A stretch of 64,000 bases of DNA from Serripes groenlandicus. Lineage: Eukaryota; Mollusca; Bivalvia; Cardiida; Cardiidae. Numbering within the stretch: position 1 is the stretch's first letter; each line of letters starts with the position of its first letter. The position numbers and the translations under genes were made by a program. The stretch is from NCBI GenBank assembly GCA_031761405.1, contig JASEVX010000003.1, positions 117,553,649 to 117,617,648 of the forward strand, in the 5' to 3' direction. This document shows positions 10,236 to 21,855 of the stretch, one piece after another. The notes below the pieces were generated by a model, which was not told the DNA's origin, did no database searches, and was given only the letters and a program-made list of their open reading frames with translations.

Positions 10236-11960
10236 TCTAAACAAGAGAAAGTTGATGCAACGCATCACTGTCGCCGGAAATCCATACTGCAGTTATGCAT
10301 AACACTAACAGTATAGTAGTTGAATAAACAGTTATCAACTGAGGGCATATTGGAACATCAGGGGTGGGGTCAAGTGAAAATGTATCATAACGTGCATTGT
10401 TTTGTCAACGAAGTGAATGATAATTGAAGCTTTTCATTGTTTATGATCAATCTCCATCCCAAAGAAGGTTTACCATACACACAGCCAACTAATTATTGAT
10501 CATAAACATTAATGGAAATGAGTAATCTTGCCAATCCGTAGTCTTAGTATGTATACAGTGCTTTCATTAAGGAATAATTAGAAAACTTTTCAGGATGTTT
10601 GTCAGAATATTTGAATTTTATTATTTATCAATAAAACCACAAAACAGAAAATTTAGGATTTGCATGCAATAGCACGTCATTTTACCTTTCCTCTATTAAA
10701 GTAAACATTGAACAGCTTTGCAGCAATCTACTTTTAAAACAATGAGATAAGGGTTACATCGCTGAAGACATGAGTTTTCTCTTTTTCTCAAAATGATATT
10801 AGCTTGGCATCCTAATTATATCATACTTTAACAAATGTTGAAATGTAGTCCAATATTTACAAATTAGACCACCTTCGAAATATAATATCAGCTAAACACT
10901 TAAATCTCATTGAAATTGTTGTATAATTTAAACTTAATTTCGAACATAAACTGAGCCCTACAACATGTTAAGTTATTGTAATTCTTTCCTTCCTTTTTTA
11001 TAATGAAAATAACAAACTACTCATGTTTTAAAATTATATTATGATGAGCGACCTTATGTCAATGATGCATAACAATATGCAGAGCGGAAGCAATATGCCT
11101 TTAGGGAATTTAATGACACATTTAAAATTGTCAAGGACAAAATAATTTTGTACGAAAGACCCGATTCGTGACCCACATTCTTCTTCGCAGAGGTGTCGTT
11201 CTTGAAACTCTCTTTATAGGCAGAATGTTCGTTCAAAGTAATTTTTCTATTAAAACCAGTTTTATCTCGGTTTGATCTTTTCTTCATTTGTTTCGAACCA
11301 AATAAACATTTTAAATCACCTATAATTTACTATTTGTAAGTGAGTGTAAAGAGCGGCTCTCTGCAAAGGAGATTGATCTACGCAGTTGGTATTCGCGAGT
11401 CACGCGATCAACAGTTTTAGCTTAGAAACAGTTCATATTTTAGATATACATGTACATGGATAAGCATTATAAAATGCATTCTTCACAAATCAAGATATCT
11501 ATTTGAACATGGAAAAAACATTCAGTAAGTTAAAATTGCTATTTTAAAGGAGAATTCGACATGATTTTTATCTCGATATTGCCACATAACAGTCTGCTGC
11601 AAGTCTCATAGGGACGGTTTTGTCTTCGTAAATAAAACCCATAAAAAGAAATGCGAGTCAAAATAAAGAAACTGCAAATACTTAAAACATCGGAATATTT
11701 ATTTCATTTTAGATGTGTCATAACTTAAATAAAACCCATAAAAAGAAATGCGAGTAAAAATAAAGAAACTGCAAATACTTAAAACATCGGAATATTTATT
11801 TCATTTTAGATGTGTCATAACTTATTGTTTTTAAACAAACGCAATTGTAATATGTTCAAGACATTTAAATTTGTCTTTTTCTAATAATAACTCCTCCTCC
11901 CATGTGATTTCCGAAAAGCTATTAAAAATAGAAGTCGCGGGCTTCTGCCCGGCGACTAAT
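10236..11960. other. Block absent from copy 1, unclassified
   Basis: Lies between sequence matching 680 and sequence matching 690 of copy 1. AT-rich. It contains an inverted pair near 11176-11212 and 11342-11376 (CTTCGCAGAGGTGTCG against CTCTGCAAAGGAG) and the 97-bp tandem duplication listed separately. No long ORF with family motifs, and no termini or target duplication that I could define. Confidence 0.45.
11631..11824 (+). repeat. 97-bp perfect tandem duplication
   Basis: AATAAAACCCATAAAAAGAA begins one unit at 11631 and the next at 11728. The two units read the same apart from one or two positions (for example GAGTCAAAAT against GAGTAAAAAT), so the event is recent. Confidence 0.9.
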
Positions 11961-12164
11961 AAGTTGACATATTCCCCCAACAAGCGTTGCAAGTTAAATG
12001 TTAACGGTGTTCACAAATGTCAATTAGTACCCCTTCCGAAAAACAGACTCGATGATATTTTTTCTTTAATTGAGAGTCCATAGCTTTGCTTGGATGCTTT
12101 CATTGTCGTATGCTGCAGGTTCTATGTATGTGGGAAAGGGTTAAATGGAACGGAAATTACATCA

Positions 12165-12412
12165 CTTGTGCAGTCGACAACGAAGAGGGACAATACTATC
12201 GGGGTCGTGGGTTCGGACCCCGGCTCGGATATGATTTCTTTCGGACGAATTTCAAGGTTTGTTGTGCTTCCACCGATGGGCTAAATAGACTACATGGAAA
12301 GGTAGTAGCATGTTGCCCCTGAAGAATAGTGTGCGAGAAAGCAAGGGAAATCAGGTTTTATTAACATGGCCGCAGCGATATAACTGAAATACCGTTGAAA
12401 AAAGCGTCAAAT
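12165..12412 (+). mobile_element. tRNA-derived SINE, paralogue of 895-1170
   Basis: GTGGGTTCGGACCCCGGCTC (B box), CCACCGATGGGCTAAATAGA and GATATAACTGAAATACCGTT are all kept, ending in an AATTAATC tail. Confidence 0.6.
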
Positions 12413-12484
12413 TTAATTAATCCATTGAATACCCCTGATATTACCGATGGGCTACATCATGGTAAAACTGACAGGCGAGAATAC

Positions 12485-12735
12485 CCAGAACCAACATTGT
12501 GGACTCTGCGTAAAGTGTTGACCCGGATCAGCCTAAGCATGCCGCACAGGCTAACCCGGACAGATACTTTTCGCCTCCTGTGGATTTTCTGCTTCAATAA
12601 TCCTCACTCTTCACCTCTATCACCCTGTGACGGAATGTCTCGGCCCGTATTAGCCTACATGAATTGCGCAGGCTGATCTGGGTCGATACATTAATAAGAG
12701 GCCATAGTGTTGGTTTTCTTGTGGAACGGCTCATA
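12485..12735. mobile_element. MITE family Q, paralogue of 1352-1560
   Basis: ACCAACATTGTGGACTCTGC, CCGGATCAGCCTAAGCATGC, CTTTTCGCCTCCTGTGGATT and GGTCGATACATTAATAAGAG are followed by GTTGGTTTTCTTGTGGAACG and GCTC. This copy keeps central sequence lost from the copy-1 version. Confidence 0.7.
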
Positions 12736-12887
12736 TATAGTTCCCACAACTACAATAATTATCTCCCCTTTCGGCCATTTGGATAGGCAAATTTGTTCGG
12801 TAGAGACATATCAAATATAATTAAATTAAAGAATTGCATGTGTAAACATAACTTAATTAAGAAGTCGATATATTCAGACCAGGCCAG

Positions 12888-13224
12888 ATCAACAATGAAC
12901 AAGGTATGAAAGTACATAATGGGTGTAATACATTTATTAACAAATGACTAGTGTATATACGGATTTGGCATCAATGTATATCAATAAACGAACATAGTAT
13001 GGAATGGACATAAGTTATTATAGATGTATCAAACAAAGTGATTACCTAGAATTTATGCATGTTTCCGTCGTATTGGAGATGTCATTGAACAATGGAGTAA
13101 ATTATACTAAGGGAAGTAACTGCTTACAATAGGTGATATATAACACCCGTCCCGAGTCGTACTATTCCGTACCTAGGTAGCGTTACATCAAAAACACATA
13201 CCGATACATGTACATTATCCTATA
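12888..13224 (-). repeat. 3' LTR of the Gypsy-like element
   Basis: Direct repeat of 17848-18134: both run from ATCAACAATGAACANGGTAT through TTCCGTCGTATTGGAGATGT to CCGATACATGTACATTAT. This copy has 57 bases near 13006-13065 that the other LTR lacks. A poly-C run immediately inside it (13227-13248) is, on the element's own strand, a G-rich polypurine tract in the position expected next to a 3' LTR. Confidence 0.85.
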
Positions 13225-13249
13225 TCTTCCCCCCCCCCCCCCCCCCCCA

Positions 13250-14660
13250 AGTATTTGGTATATAATATTAATTTATCAATACTAATAAAAGTAATAATAC
13301 TGATTACATCTCATAGTCATTATGCCATGTTGGCTTAATGGTTGCCCGACCTGAACGACGCATGGGTGTATCAAGACTTGGTTGAGATGGGGAGGGGGGG
13401 GGCGGTTTTCTAGGCCTAGGTGATTGCATTGGCGGGTGTGGGTCATAGTCGCTCGTGGGAGTGTGTGTGTGTGCAATGTGTCTCTATTGCTGAGTGTTTG
13501 TTCTGCGTTAGGGGTACATACTGGTAGGTTTGGAGTGTCTTGTAGCCCTCTCTGGTCTGCATTATGATTATCTGTGGGATACGGTTGGGGTATGGGTGAA
13601 GCTGAATGAGTTCGGACGTATTGTTTGTGTAACTCGTCTTTATCAATTGTATAACGTGTGTGAGATGGTTGTACTGGGACTTAAGAGAATGTGGCCCAAT
13701 CTGGTTTTGAATGCGGACGTGGTCTCCTACTGTGAGTGGTGGGAGTCTTTTGTTGGCTCTGTAAGTCTTTCAGCGGACACCATATGGCGTTTTCTCAGAG
13801 CTTCTTCTCTTGCTAACAGCGTTTCACGCCAGGTGTTGTGTGGTTGATACCTACCAGGCGATATGGGAATAAAGTCGCGTATCGGTCGACCGAAAACACA
13901 CATGGCTGGCGAAAGCTTAGTATCTCTATCAGGGGTATTCCTTTATTGCAAAATAGCACGTTGGAATGAGTCTGTGTCTAAGATGCCATCTGGGTTTGTG
14001 TTGTCCATAAGTAGACGTTTAGCTGTCTTTACCCCCAACTTCTGCACGACAGTTGCTATGTGGGAAAGCAACATAAGACAGGCGATGATGGATTCCCCAT
14101 TGTTTGAGAAAGGTGCGTGTAGCGACAGAAGTGAATTCGGGACCACCGTCAGAGGATAGTTCATCAGGGATACCGTAGTCACACAAATGCGATCACCGAG
14201 CACCACCATGGGCCCTTTCAATAATTGGCCAACTACGACTAGATAATTTCATCCTTTGTAGTGAAAGTCCGCACATATACATTGGAATGGGTATTCTGTG
14301 CTTGCAGGTGATGTAGGTGGTGCACTGGGGTTGGAGGGGGCAATTCGATTGCAGTTTTGACAGGATGCACGCAAGGCACATATAGCATTGGTTATTCCTG
14401 GCCTGAAGACTGACGATTATGCTCTTGAGGTCATTGATGTGACCCCTTGGTGTGCAGAGTGTAATGAAGATAGGACCTCCTGTCTGAGTGATGGCGGAAC
14501 TATTATGCGGTCCTTGTATAAGATTACCCCATCAACAGTATGCAAGTTGTCCCTAAATGGGAACAATTCTTTAAGTTCCTTTGGGAGCCCATTACGAGTC
14601 TCTGGCAAGCCAGATTCAATGAGGTTCAAGAGGGATGCATATTGTCATCACTGGATGTAG
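13250..14660 (-). pseudogene. Gypsy-like pol, integrase region (degraded)
   Basis: Minus-strand fragments show an integrase N-terminal block (about 14629-14417, with DGVILYKDRIIVPPSLRQEV and an HxxH-type SAHQG) and a core-domain block (about 14221-13943, with [14 protein letters not shown]). They lie in different frames with stops between them, so no functional integrase is encoded. The integrase C-terminus probably fills 13940-13250 but shows no clear motif. Confidence 0.65.
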
Positions 14661-15933
14661 CCGTCCTAATCATGTCCCAGGTTACAGTTCGAGCGTCGTT
14701 AAGGGAATTCAATGAACTCACAGCCGAAACAAAAACAGTATCTTCAATAAATGGTTCTGTTGTACAGGAACGGAGTCCGTCCAAAGGCGGGGGACCGTGT
14801 ATAGTTGAGGATAGGGAGGATCGAACTTGGGCTACGTCGTCTGTCAGTAGCAGTTTTTCTGGGTCACCCGTGGGGTGACGAGATATGCTGTCTGTGGCTC
14901 GATGCTTAACACCAGAGATGTGGACCATTCGGAATCTGTACCTCAGCGTTTTTCTCTTTAAGGTTCCGCAGTCGTGAGTTTGAGATGTCTTCGAATGATC
15001 GATCGCCAAAAATCATGAGAAGTGGTTTGTGCTCGACTGGGATAGGGTCATACCGGGTGTCTGCAGTATGGTTAAAACGGCTACCCACGAGAGTGACCTT
15101 CCATCCACTCTTGCAGCAAAACGGTCCAGTTTTTGGACAGAAATAGTGCTTTGCAGTAGCCAGAACCCGATTCCATCCTTAGACCAATCTGTTGCCAGGC
15201 AGGTAGGTCTATTTGGGTCAAAGATTTGCACACCTTCCTCTATTTCACGTGCAATGACCTGTTTTGACTCTTCGAATAATGTATCAAGGTCATTGGTCCA
15301 TTGAAACTGCACCTTGTGTTTTAATAGACAGCGGAAAGAAAGCATCTTGTCAGTCATATTGAATGCATATGCGACCTGGTTGACAAGACCAAGCCATGAG
15401 CGAACATCGGTGATGTTCTTTGGTGTTGGGAAATCCAGAATAGCCTGAAGATATTTGCGACAAGGGCGAACAGTGTTAGAAGTTATCCCAAAGCCTGCAA
15501 ATTCGACGTTGTCTTCCGCAAAGACAAACTTTTGCGGATTCAAAGTTATGCCATTGCGACCACAGAGGTCCAACCACTTCACTGCCTGAAAGAAGTTTTC
15601 TTCAATACAACGGAACCATAGCAGCACGTCATCCACACACTTGGTTTTGTTCGGGATGTCTGAAACGAGCTCATCATAACGCCTCGTGTACCCATCACCT
15701 GAGGCTATGTATCTCCCCCAAGGTGTGATGAAGGTTGTAAGATATCTATTTTCTTGTCTGATGGGTACACTATGGTAGCCAGTCCAGGCATCAAAGACAG
15801 TTTTCTTCTTACCTTGGGGTACGGAGCGGGCTTGATGGAACGGGGAGGGTGTATGGTGTGTCTCACGAGTGGCTTGGTCATTGAGAGGTTGAACATCAAC
15901 TGTACGCCGAGGCTCGCTATTTTTACTTTGCAC
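14626..15933 (-). pseudogene. Gypsy-like pol, reverse transcriptase and RNase H (broken)
   Basis: The 306-codon frame 15933-15013 carries reverse transcriptase motifs: FDAWTGYHSVPI, the catalytic KCVDDVLLW, GITLNPQKFVF, and RNase H start TDWSKDGIGFWL. The next frame (15009-14626) continues with VHISGVKHRATDSISRHP, the end of RNase H. Cys before VDD is, as I recall, usual in K02A2.6-type Gypsy elements rather than a defect. Frameshifts and stops separate the frames, so this copy is dead. Confidence 0.8.
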
Positions 15934-16033
15934 AGATTACCATTCTATGACACCATGTGACTGGTTCCCCTACTGGAACTGGATCGATTACACCTAAGTG
16001 TTCATCTCGATCAAGCCCAGCCTTTACAGCATC

Positions 16034-16429
16034 CTACCAGTGAATAGGTACAGGGATGGGTGTGTGGTGGGCCACAGGTTCAGCATTGGGATCAACCATC
16101 AATTTCATGGGTGGTCCATCCATTAAAGGTAATGACTGGTGCTCACAAGTATTAAAGGTGCTTGATTTGTAATGGTCTAGTAAGAAAGCCTTCAATCGAT
16201 GAAGGTTTGCCTCTGTCCAAGGAAATGGTAATTTTATCGGGGGAGGAGGTGGTATTTCACATCTTGGACAATTGCAGGTGCTTTGGGGCTCCAGTATGGG
16301 TGAACATTGGTCATGGGGTTTAGTTTTTGCAGAACCAATAGTGGGGAATGTGTCAGAAATAATACCTAGTTCAATGCATGCCTCTCTACAGAGGTAGAAT
16401 TTGTCAGAATTGTCTATGACATAAGTCAA
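16034..16429 (-). pseudogene. Gypsy-like pol, protease to RT linker (fragment)
   Basis: The minus-strand frame contains YVIDNSDKFYLCREACIELG, a phrase typical of the segment between aspartic protease and RT in this retroelement group. A CPRCEIPPPPP motif and PWTEANLHRLKAFLLDH follow. The protease active-site DTG is not intact in this frame. A CDTGCQTCLAGLN-like phrase can be suspected near 16600, split by stops. Confidence 0.55.
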
Positions 16430-16732
16430 TTGTCTGGTTTCAATGGACCTGGCGCCTGTGTGACACTAAGCACGTAGGCGTAGTATGGTCGCACCAAGGA
16501 TCTTGATGCCATTACTTGTGACAGTGCGCATATTCATGGTGACTGGGATAAGGTTTGATTCCCTAAGGCCCAAACGGTGAATCACATTTAGTCCTGCAAG
16601 GCAGGTCTGACACCCAGTATCAGCCATAGCAGGTAGCACCCCTGAAATAGTGTGTTATGAGTTTAATGCAAAACCTAGGGCTGCATAGTCTTCCTTAACT
16701 ACACTGGCTACAACATTAACTATAGGTTGAGA

Positions 16733-17580
16733 TTAAGATCTCTGCTTTACCCATGAATCAGATAGTTTGTCATACACATGATGATCTATACATAAAGAGC
16801 TGTCATAACTAGATTCATTAATGGCACCAGAGTTATCTAACAAGTTAACCACATCTGATATCGAGCACAATGTATCAAAAGTTGCAGCACTTTCAGACGA
16901 CTTGTTTTTGTTGACTTTTGGTTTGTCTTTGCTCCTACACATGTTGGCCAGGTGATGATTTCTATTACATAGTTCACAGATATTAACATATGCTGGACAT
17001 TCGTTGCGACGTATTCGAGCTGGTGCACTTCTCCCGTGACCTGTCTTCCCACAATAGCCGCACGTATCCGACCTGTTATTTTTGGTTTTCATGTAAGAAC
17101 TGGCAGTCTCCACTGCATGGCTGTCTAGGAGTCGTGATGCTGACCGTTTGCCGGCTTCCTGCGCCTCTACAAATTGGAAGACTTCTTCAAAGGACATGTC
17201 TTGCTTCTTTTCACTCAGAAGATTCATCTGTATGTCTGGGTCAGCACATCACGCATGATCTCTTCTGTGAAATTGACATCGATATCACATCCCGGGCACT
17301 TGATGGAGAATTTACATATGTCTGCTTGACCTCGAAGTCGAGCGCCAAAGCTTCTGATTGTTTCATCGCGATCCTGTCGCAAGTTGTGTAGAGTAACACG
17401 AGCGACCATAATGTTCTCCTCTCTCACCGCTAACATGTTGATAGAGTCTAAGACGTATGCTTCTGTTTTATCTGATAAGCTGCAGCCTGCTGCCCTTGTG
17501 AGGTCCTTTCTAAGCTGTTCATCGCAGCATTCCAGTAACTGAATGACCTTGTACCGGCAATCTATTTTGGTGGCGTTCAC
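16733..17580 (-). pseudogene. Gypsy-like gag with zinc knuckles (broken)
   Basis: The frame 17580-17224 is a gag-like helical region (VIQLLECCDEQLRKDLTRAA, RDRDETIRSFGARLRGQAD). The overlapping frame 17227-16733 carries the nucleocapsid: a CGYCGKTGHG knuckle followed by a second Cys/His cluster (CELCNRNHHLANMC). The two overlap by four bases in different frames, which may reflect a frameshift mutation. Confidence 0.75.
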
Positions 17581-17847
17581 GTAATCAGTCCATCTAGATT
17601 TAAACTACTACCAGTCTTCTGTTGTTCCGGCGGCGTGGATTGGTGGTCTTTTTACCTTCTCAACCATTCTGGAAGCCGGTGATGCAGCGAGTGCGCTGTG
17701 ATCAGTGCAGCTTCGATTGAGGCCTCCACGTCATCAGTTTTGTAATCACATCCAGGAAACGGGCATTGTACAGCTGGCATCGTGTGACGTATGCACGTAG
17801 ATCGTGTTCATAAATAAGAACGTGGTCTATTTGTGGATTCTTTATTT

Positions 17848-18134
17848 ATCAACAATGAACACGGTATGAAAGTACACAATGGGTGTAATACAATTATTAA
17901 CAAATGACTGGGCTATGTAGATACGGATTTGGCATCAATTTACATCAATACACGAACATAGTATGTTTCCGTCGTATTGGAGATGTCATTGAACAATGGA
18001 GTAAATTATACTAAGGGAATTAACTGCTTACGATAGGTGATATATAACCCCCCCCCCGAGTCGTACTATTCCGTACCTACGTAGCGTTACATCAAAAACA
18101 CATACCGATATCGATACATGTACATTATTCTATA
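17848..18134 (-). repeat. 5' LTR of the Gypsy-like element
   Basis: Pairs with 12888-13224. It is shorter by one internal deletion (GAACATAGTATGTTTCC joins what is separate in the other LTR). On the minus strand an AATAAA word lies at its inner edge. To the right, GGAACTAGG resumes the copy-1 sequence found at 1798. No clear target-site duplication remains, and about 83 bases present in copy 1 (1715-1797) are missing here. Confidence 0.85.
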
Positions 18135-18789
18135 GGAACTAGGCATACACACTTTACCAAGCATAAACGACTTATGAGGCTGACAATACATAATCAAATT
18201 TTACAAACCCAGCGATATCTCGAACACGACGATAACTCGAAGTGAAGTATCCAGGAAGCAGACATCGAGCATGATTAAAATAAGCTTAAAGCTTGTTTCG
18301 CAATCGATGTAAAATAAATAAGTTTAAACTAACTCGAGATCAATTGTTTGTCCGATTCGAGTTCGAGTTATTGCGAGTCGACTGCCAGAGCTCTAGATCA
18401 GGTGAGTATTTCAAATTCCAAAAACCATTGGCACTCAAACCCTATGTTGTAGGTACATAGGGTTTGTCTGAGTCAATAAGATAAATATGAATTACAAATG
18501 TACACATCCTTGTCTAGTCCTCTATCTGCTTTACAGGAGTCAACGTTTGTCTGTATCAGGGGCATGTGTTCGATAACTGTGATGGGTAAGAAATCATTTA
18601 GTATGTAAGGCACAGTCTAGACGAAGAACCACTTGCGGGTCAACAGTTGTGAGACTTTTGAATTACGGTTGTTATACATATATATAAATTTTACTCTCTC
18701 TCAAAACGACCAAATATAAAACATATACACATTACCATGTGACTGTGCTGTGATAAGGCTTTAAATGTTATGATCAAATGCACTTTTTA

Positions 18790-19990
18790 GCAAGGGGCCC
18801 GTTAGAGTCAATTGCTATAGTAGGCGAAATCCGAAGACACTCATCATTTTGAGACTGAAATCTAGACTAATTTTTTTACAATATCAGCATTGAATTATTT
18901 CACATCTGTCTTTCGATATCAGCTCTCCGTTTCTGAACACCATCTCGGGTTCAGAGAGTTGTCTTGGTAGTTGCATATCGTATATAATGGCAATGAAAGT
19001 GGGTGTTCTGTGGAATATTGTTTAAAAACGAATGGACTGTTGACAGCTTATACCCATATGTCGGTCCTTTCGAACCGCCAAATAGTTCTAAAAATCAAAA
19101 AGCCGGAAAATGGATTTGATTAGACATTACTTACCCAAAAGAAAGAAATCGAAAGAAATTTAATGTTAAACTATATGAATTACATGATTTAAAAAAAATG
19201 TCTTTCTACGCTTTCAACATACTTGATCGCGCGTAAAGTTCATGGGTGATTCCTAAATATTGTAAATCTAGTGGAGTAAAGGCAGCTTTTCGATTCAGAC
19301 TCATTTTTTTTCCAGATAATCGAGTCCCAATGATAACATATATACTAAAATAATCAAATTATTGAAATGATTATAAAATAAATAGTTGACGCACAAAATA
19401 TACATTTAAACTTTATAAAGGTTAATGTGTAATTTAGCCTAGGCGTCGGAATTCCAAATTTCCTTTCGAATTCGTTAATCAGGAATCTAAGTACTAGAGT
19501 ATTTCATTCTAGATTCCTGCGTAAATAAATCAGATTCTCAACTGAAATTAACCATAACAACCCCAGAAGACGGAATAAGATAGTCAAGTCCCAGTGATAA
19601 AATATACTCCAAAAGAGAATCAAATTATTTAAATGATAGCAGTTTTTTTTAATGAAGATACAACGCTTCAATTATAAATAATTCGCTAGAGTACAATGGG
19701 GTAGGCCGGCTAGTATATCGGTTAGGATATTTGCTTGTAACGATTTAATTTCTGCTTTGATAGAAGAATTGGACACTCAATATATTTATCATTGTTAGGC
19801 AATTGTGATTTTGATATGACATGGATATGTGTTAATTGCATTAAAAAAACACCGGCTAGAATCCATTGTAAAACAGGAGGGGTACTTAGCAGAAACTATC
19901 CAGATAGCAGATGCGCATATGTATGTCAAATTTTAGTATATTGATAGACCATATACTGTGTGTACAGTATTTTGCGTTCACCTCCTTTAT
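18790..19990. other. Left flank of the foldback insertion
   Basis: Not present in copy 1. A diverged direct repeat of about 80 bp begins near 19312 (CAGATAATCGAGTCCCAATG) and 19577 (AGATAGTCAAGTCCCAGTGA). Otherwise AT-rich with no ORF of interest. Confidence 0.4.
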
Positions 19991-20630
19991 CATTTAATAT
20001 ACTCCTGGCTCTAGGGGGAGTTCGTGGCCATCTCATAATTAATCTGTTAACCGTGATTTTATTGATGTTCATATCAATACTATCAAGAAAAGTTTGGGTG
20101 ACAAGCCCAAAAATGGTTAACTTTTTCTACACAGGGCATTTTTCAAAATGGCCGCCAATAATCTTATTTTTTTACAATAACTCAATTTCTGAGGCACCTA
20201 GAAACCTGATTTTGGTGTCAAAACATATGTTTTCATGGTCAATGAAGCTCATGAGACCAATAACCATGACATTGGATGTTTTGGTAAGAGCATCCATCTT
20301 GATTTTCAAAATGGCTGCCAATAATCAGGGCATTTTTCAAAATGGCCGCCAATAATCTTATTTTTTACAATAACTCATTTTCTGAGGCACCTAGAAACCT
20401 GATTTTGGTGTCAACACATATGTTTTCATGGTCAATGAAGCTCATGAGACCAATAACCATGACATTGGATGTTTTGGTAAGAGCATCCATCTTGAAACAT
20501 TTTTAATATGTTTTCACGGAACTAAGAGCACATCAATTCAAGCTCTCATCATAATCTTCCACCAACAAGTAAAGGCCTTGAACTTCACATCTACCGTGCA
20601 TTCTACAATACATACATAACAGAACACGTC

Positions 20631-20870
20631 TTGGATAAGCAATTGAACATTGCTACAGAAGACCTTAATCCACTACAGTATGGTTTTACACTTGAGAATG
20701 GCGATATGTTACCATCTACATCATGGAAGACTCTGCAACCACGGTGGAGTGTGGTGTGTCATTGTGGCAAATGTGCTCGCATAACATGCCCTTGTCGTGC
20801 AGCTTTGGTAAAATGCTGTGTGTTCTGCAAGTGCCAGAGGATGAATGACTGTAGAAATCCCTACAACTGA
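20631..20870 (+). CDS. Cys-rich ORF inside the foldback element
   Basis: 79 codons. The first half is unremarkable. The second half (residues ~44-79) has a dense CxC-type pattern (CHCGKCARITCPC, CCVFCKCQRMNDC, ending RNPYN), recalling CXC/tesmin-like Cys clusters and the C-termini of uncharacterised invertebrate transposon-associated proteins. It may be the last exon or remnant of a larger element protein, since no transposase core is seen upstream. Start and completeness are uncertain. Confidence 0.45.
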   Translation: MDKQLNIATEDLNPLQYGFTLENGDMLPSTSWKTLQPRWSVVCHCGKCARITCPCRAALVKCCVFCKCQRMNDCRNPYN

Positions 20871-21277
20871 GTTCATACATTATACTATTACTGGTTCTGT
20901 ATGCATGGTCACTGCATTCTTCATAGACTTCAATTATGCTTGTTAAGGGATTGCGTTATTCATTCAATCATTGTACGTACGTACGAGTATAACAAACAAA
21001 TGTATTAAAAACAAATGTTTCATATTTAGTGATATTATTAGGTTAATTTACCCTGAAAACATAGGTAAAAATACTAAAATCATGTATCTAGGTGCCTCAG
21101 AAACTGATATATGGTATAAAATATAAGATTATTGGCAGCCATTTTGAAAATCAAGATGGATGCTCTTACCAAACCATCCAATGTCATGGTTATTGGTCTT
21201 ATGCGCTTCATTGACCATGAAAACATATGTTTTGACACCAAAATCAGGTTTCTAGGTGCCTCAGAAAATGAGTTATT

Positions 21278-21755
21278 GTAAACAAGAGGCCCATGAGGGC
21301 CTATGCTCTACTGGCATTGATCTGGCTTGTTTCAAAAGGAACCAATATGTCATCAATATTCAAATACCATCTAAGTTTGGTGAAGATCAGATAGTAAATG
21401 GAAGCTCTATTGTGTTCACAAGCTGTATTATAGCAATTTTGACAATTTCAAGGGCCATAATCCAGCCATGCATGGGTAGATCTGGCCGTTTTTTAGAAAT
21501 GAACCAAACCCTCATGGATATCTAACTACTGTATAAGTTTGATTGAGATACAATAAAAAGTGAAGACTGTATCGTGTTAACAAGCTCTTTTATAGCAATT
21601 TTGACCATTTCAAGGGCCATAATCCAGTCATGCATTGGTGGATCTGGCTGGCTTTTGAAAGGAACCGAGCTCTTATGGATATCTAACTACTGTATAAGTT
21701 TGGTTGAGATACAATCAAAAGTGAAGACTGTATCGTGTTAACAAGAAATTGTTTA

Positions 21756-21803
<48 letters not shown>

Positions 21804-21855
21804 CGACGGACAAATCGCCACAACATAAGCCCTTCTGGCCTTTGGCCAGTAGAGC
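21278..21855. mobile_element. Non-autonomous element, Helitron-like 3' end
   Basis: It interrupts an inverted arm exactly between ATTGTAAA and AAATAATATTATT, which are contiguous at 22040. It begins ACAAGAGGCCCATGAGGGCC and ends in a CTGGCCTTTGGCCAG hairpin, then TAGAGCTAA, which fits a Helitron end (hairpin plus CTRR in an AT-rich target). Inside are two ~190-bp units (TATAGCAATTTTGACNATTT ...) and an (ACGC)n tract. Helitron assignment is inference from the terminus alone. Confidence 0.5.
21756..21806 (+). repeat. (ACGC)n microsatellite
   Basis: About a dozen ACGC units. They produce spurious open frames of Thr-His-Ala-Arg on one strand and Val-Arg-Ala-Cys on the other. Confidence 0.95.

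Noticed and set aside
12086..12322. Plus-strand ORFs with Cys-rich content
   Set aside because: They are read through a SINE and a MITE end, and recur in other copies without conservation of frame.
13530..14159. Plus-strand ORFs in the Gypsy element
   Set aside because: Antisense shadows of the minus-strand pol fragments.
12888..18134. Steamer-type (transmissible-cancer-associated) retroelement
   Set aside because: The pol phrases fit K02A2.6-type Gypsy families better from memory, and the copy is broken; I have no evidence for Steamer.
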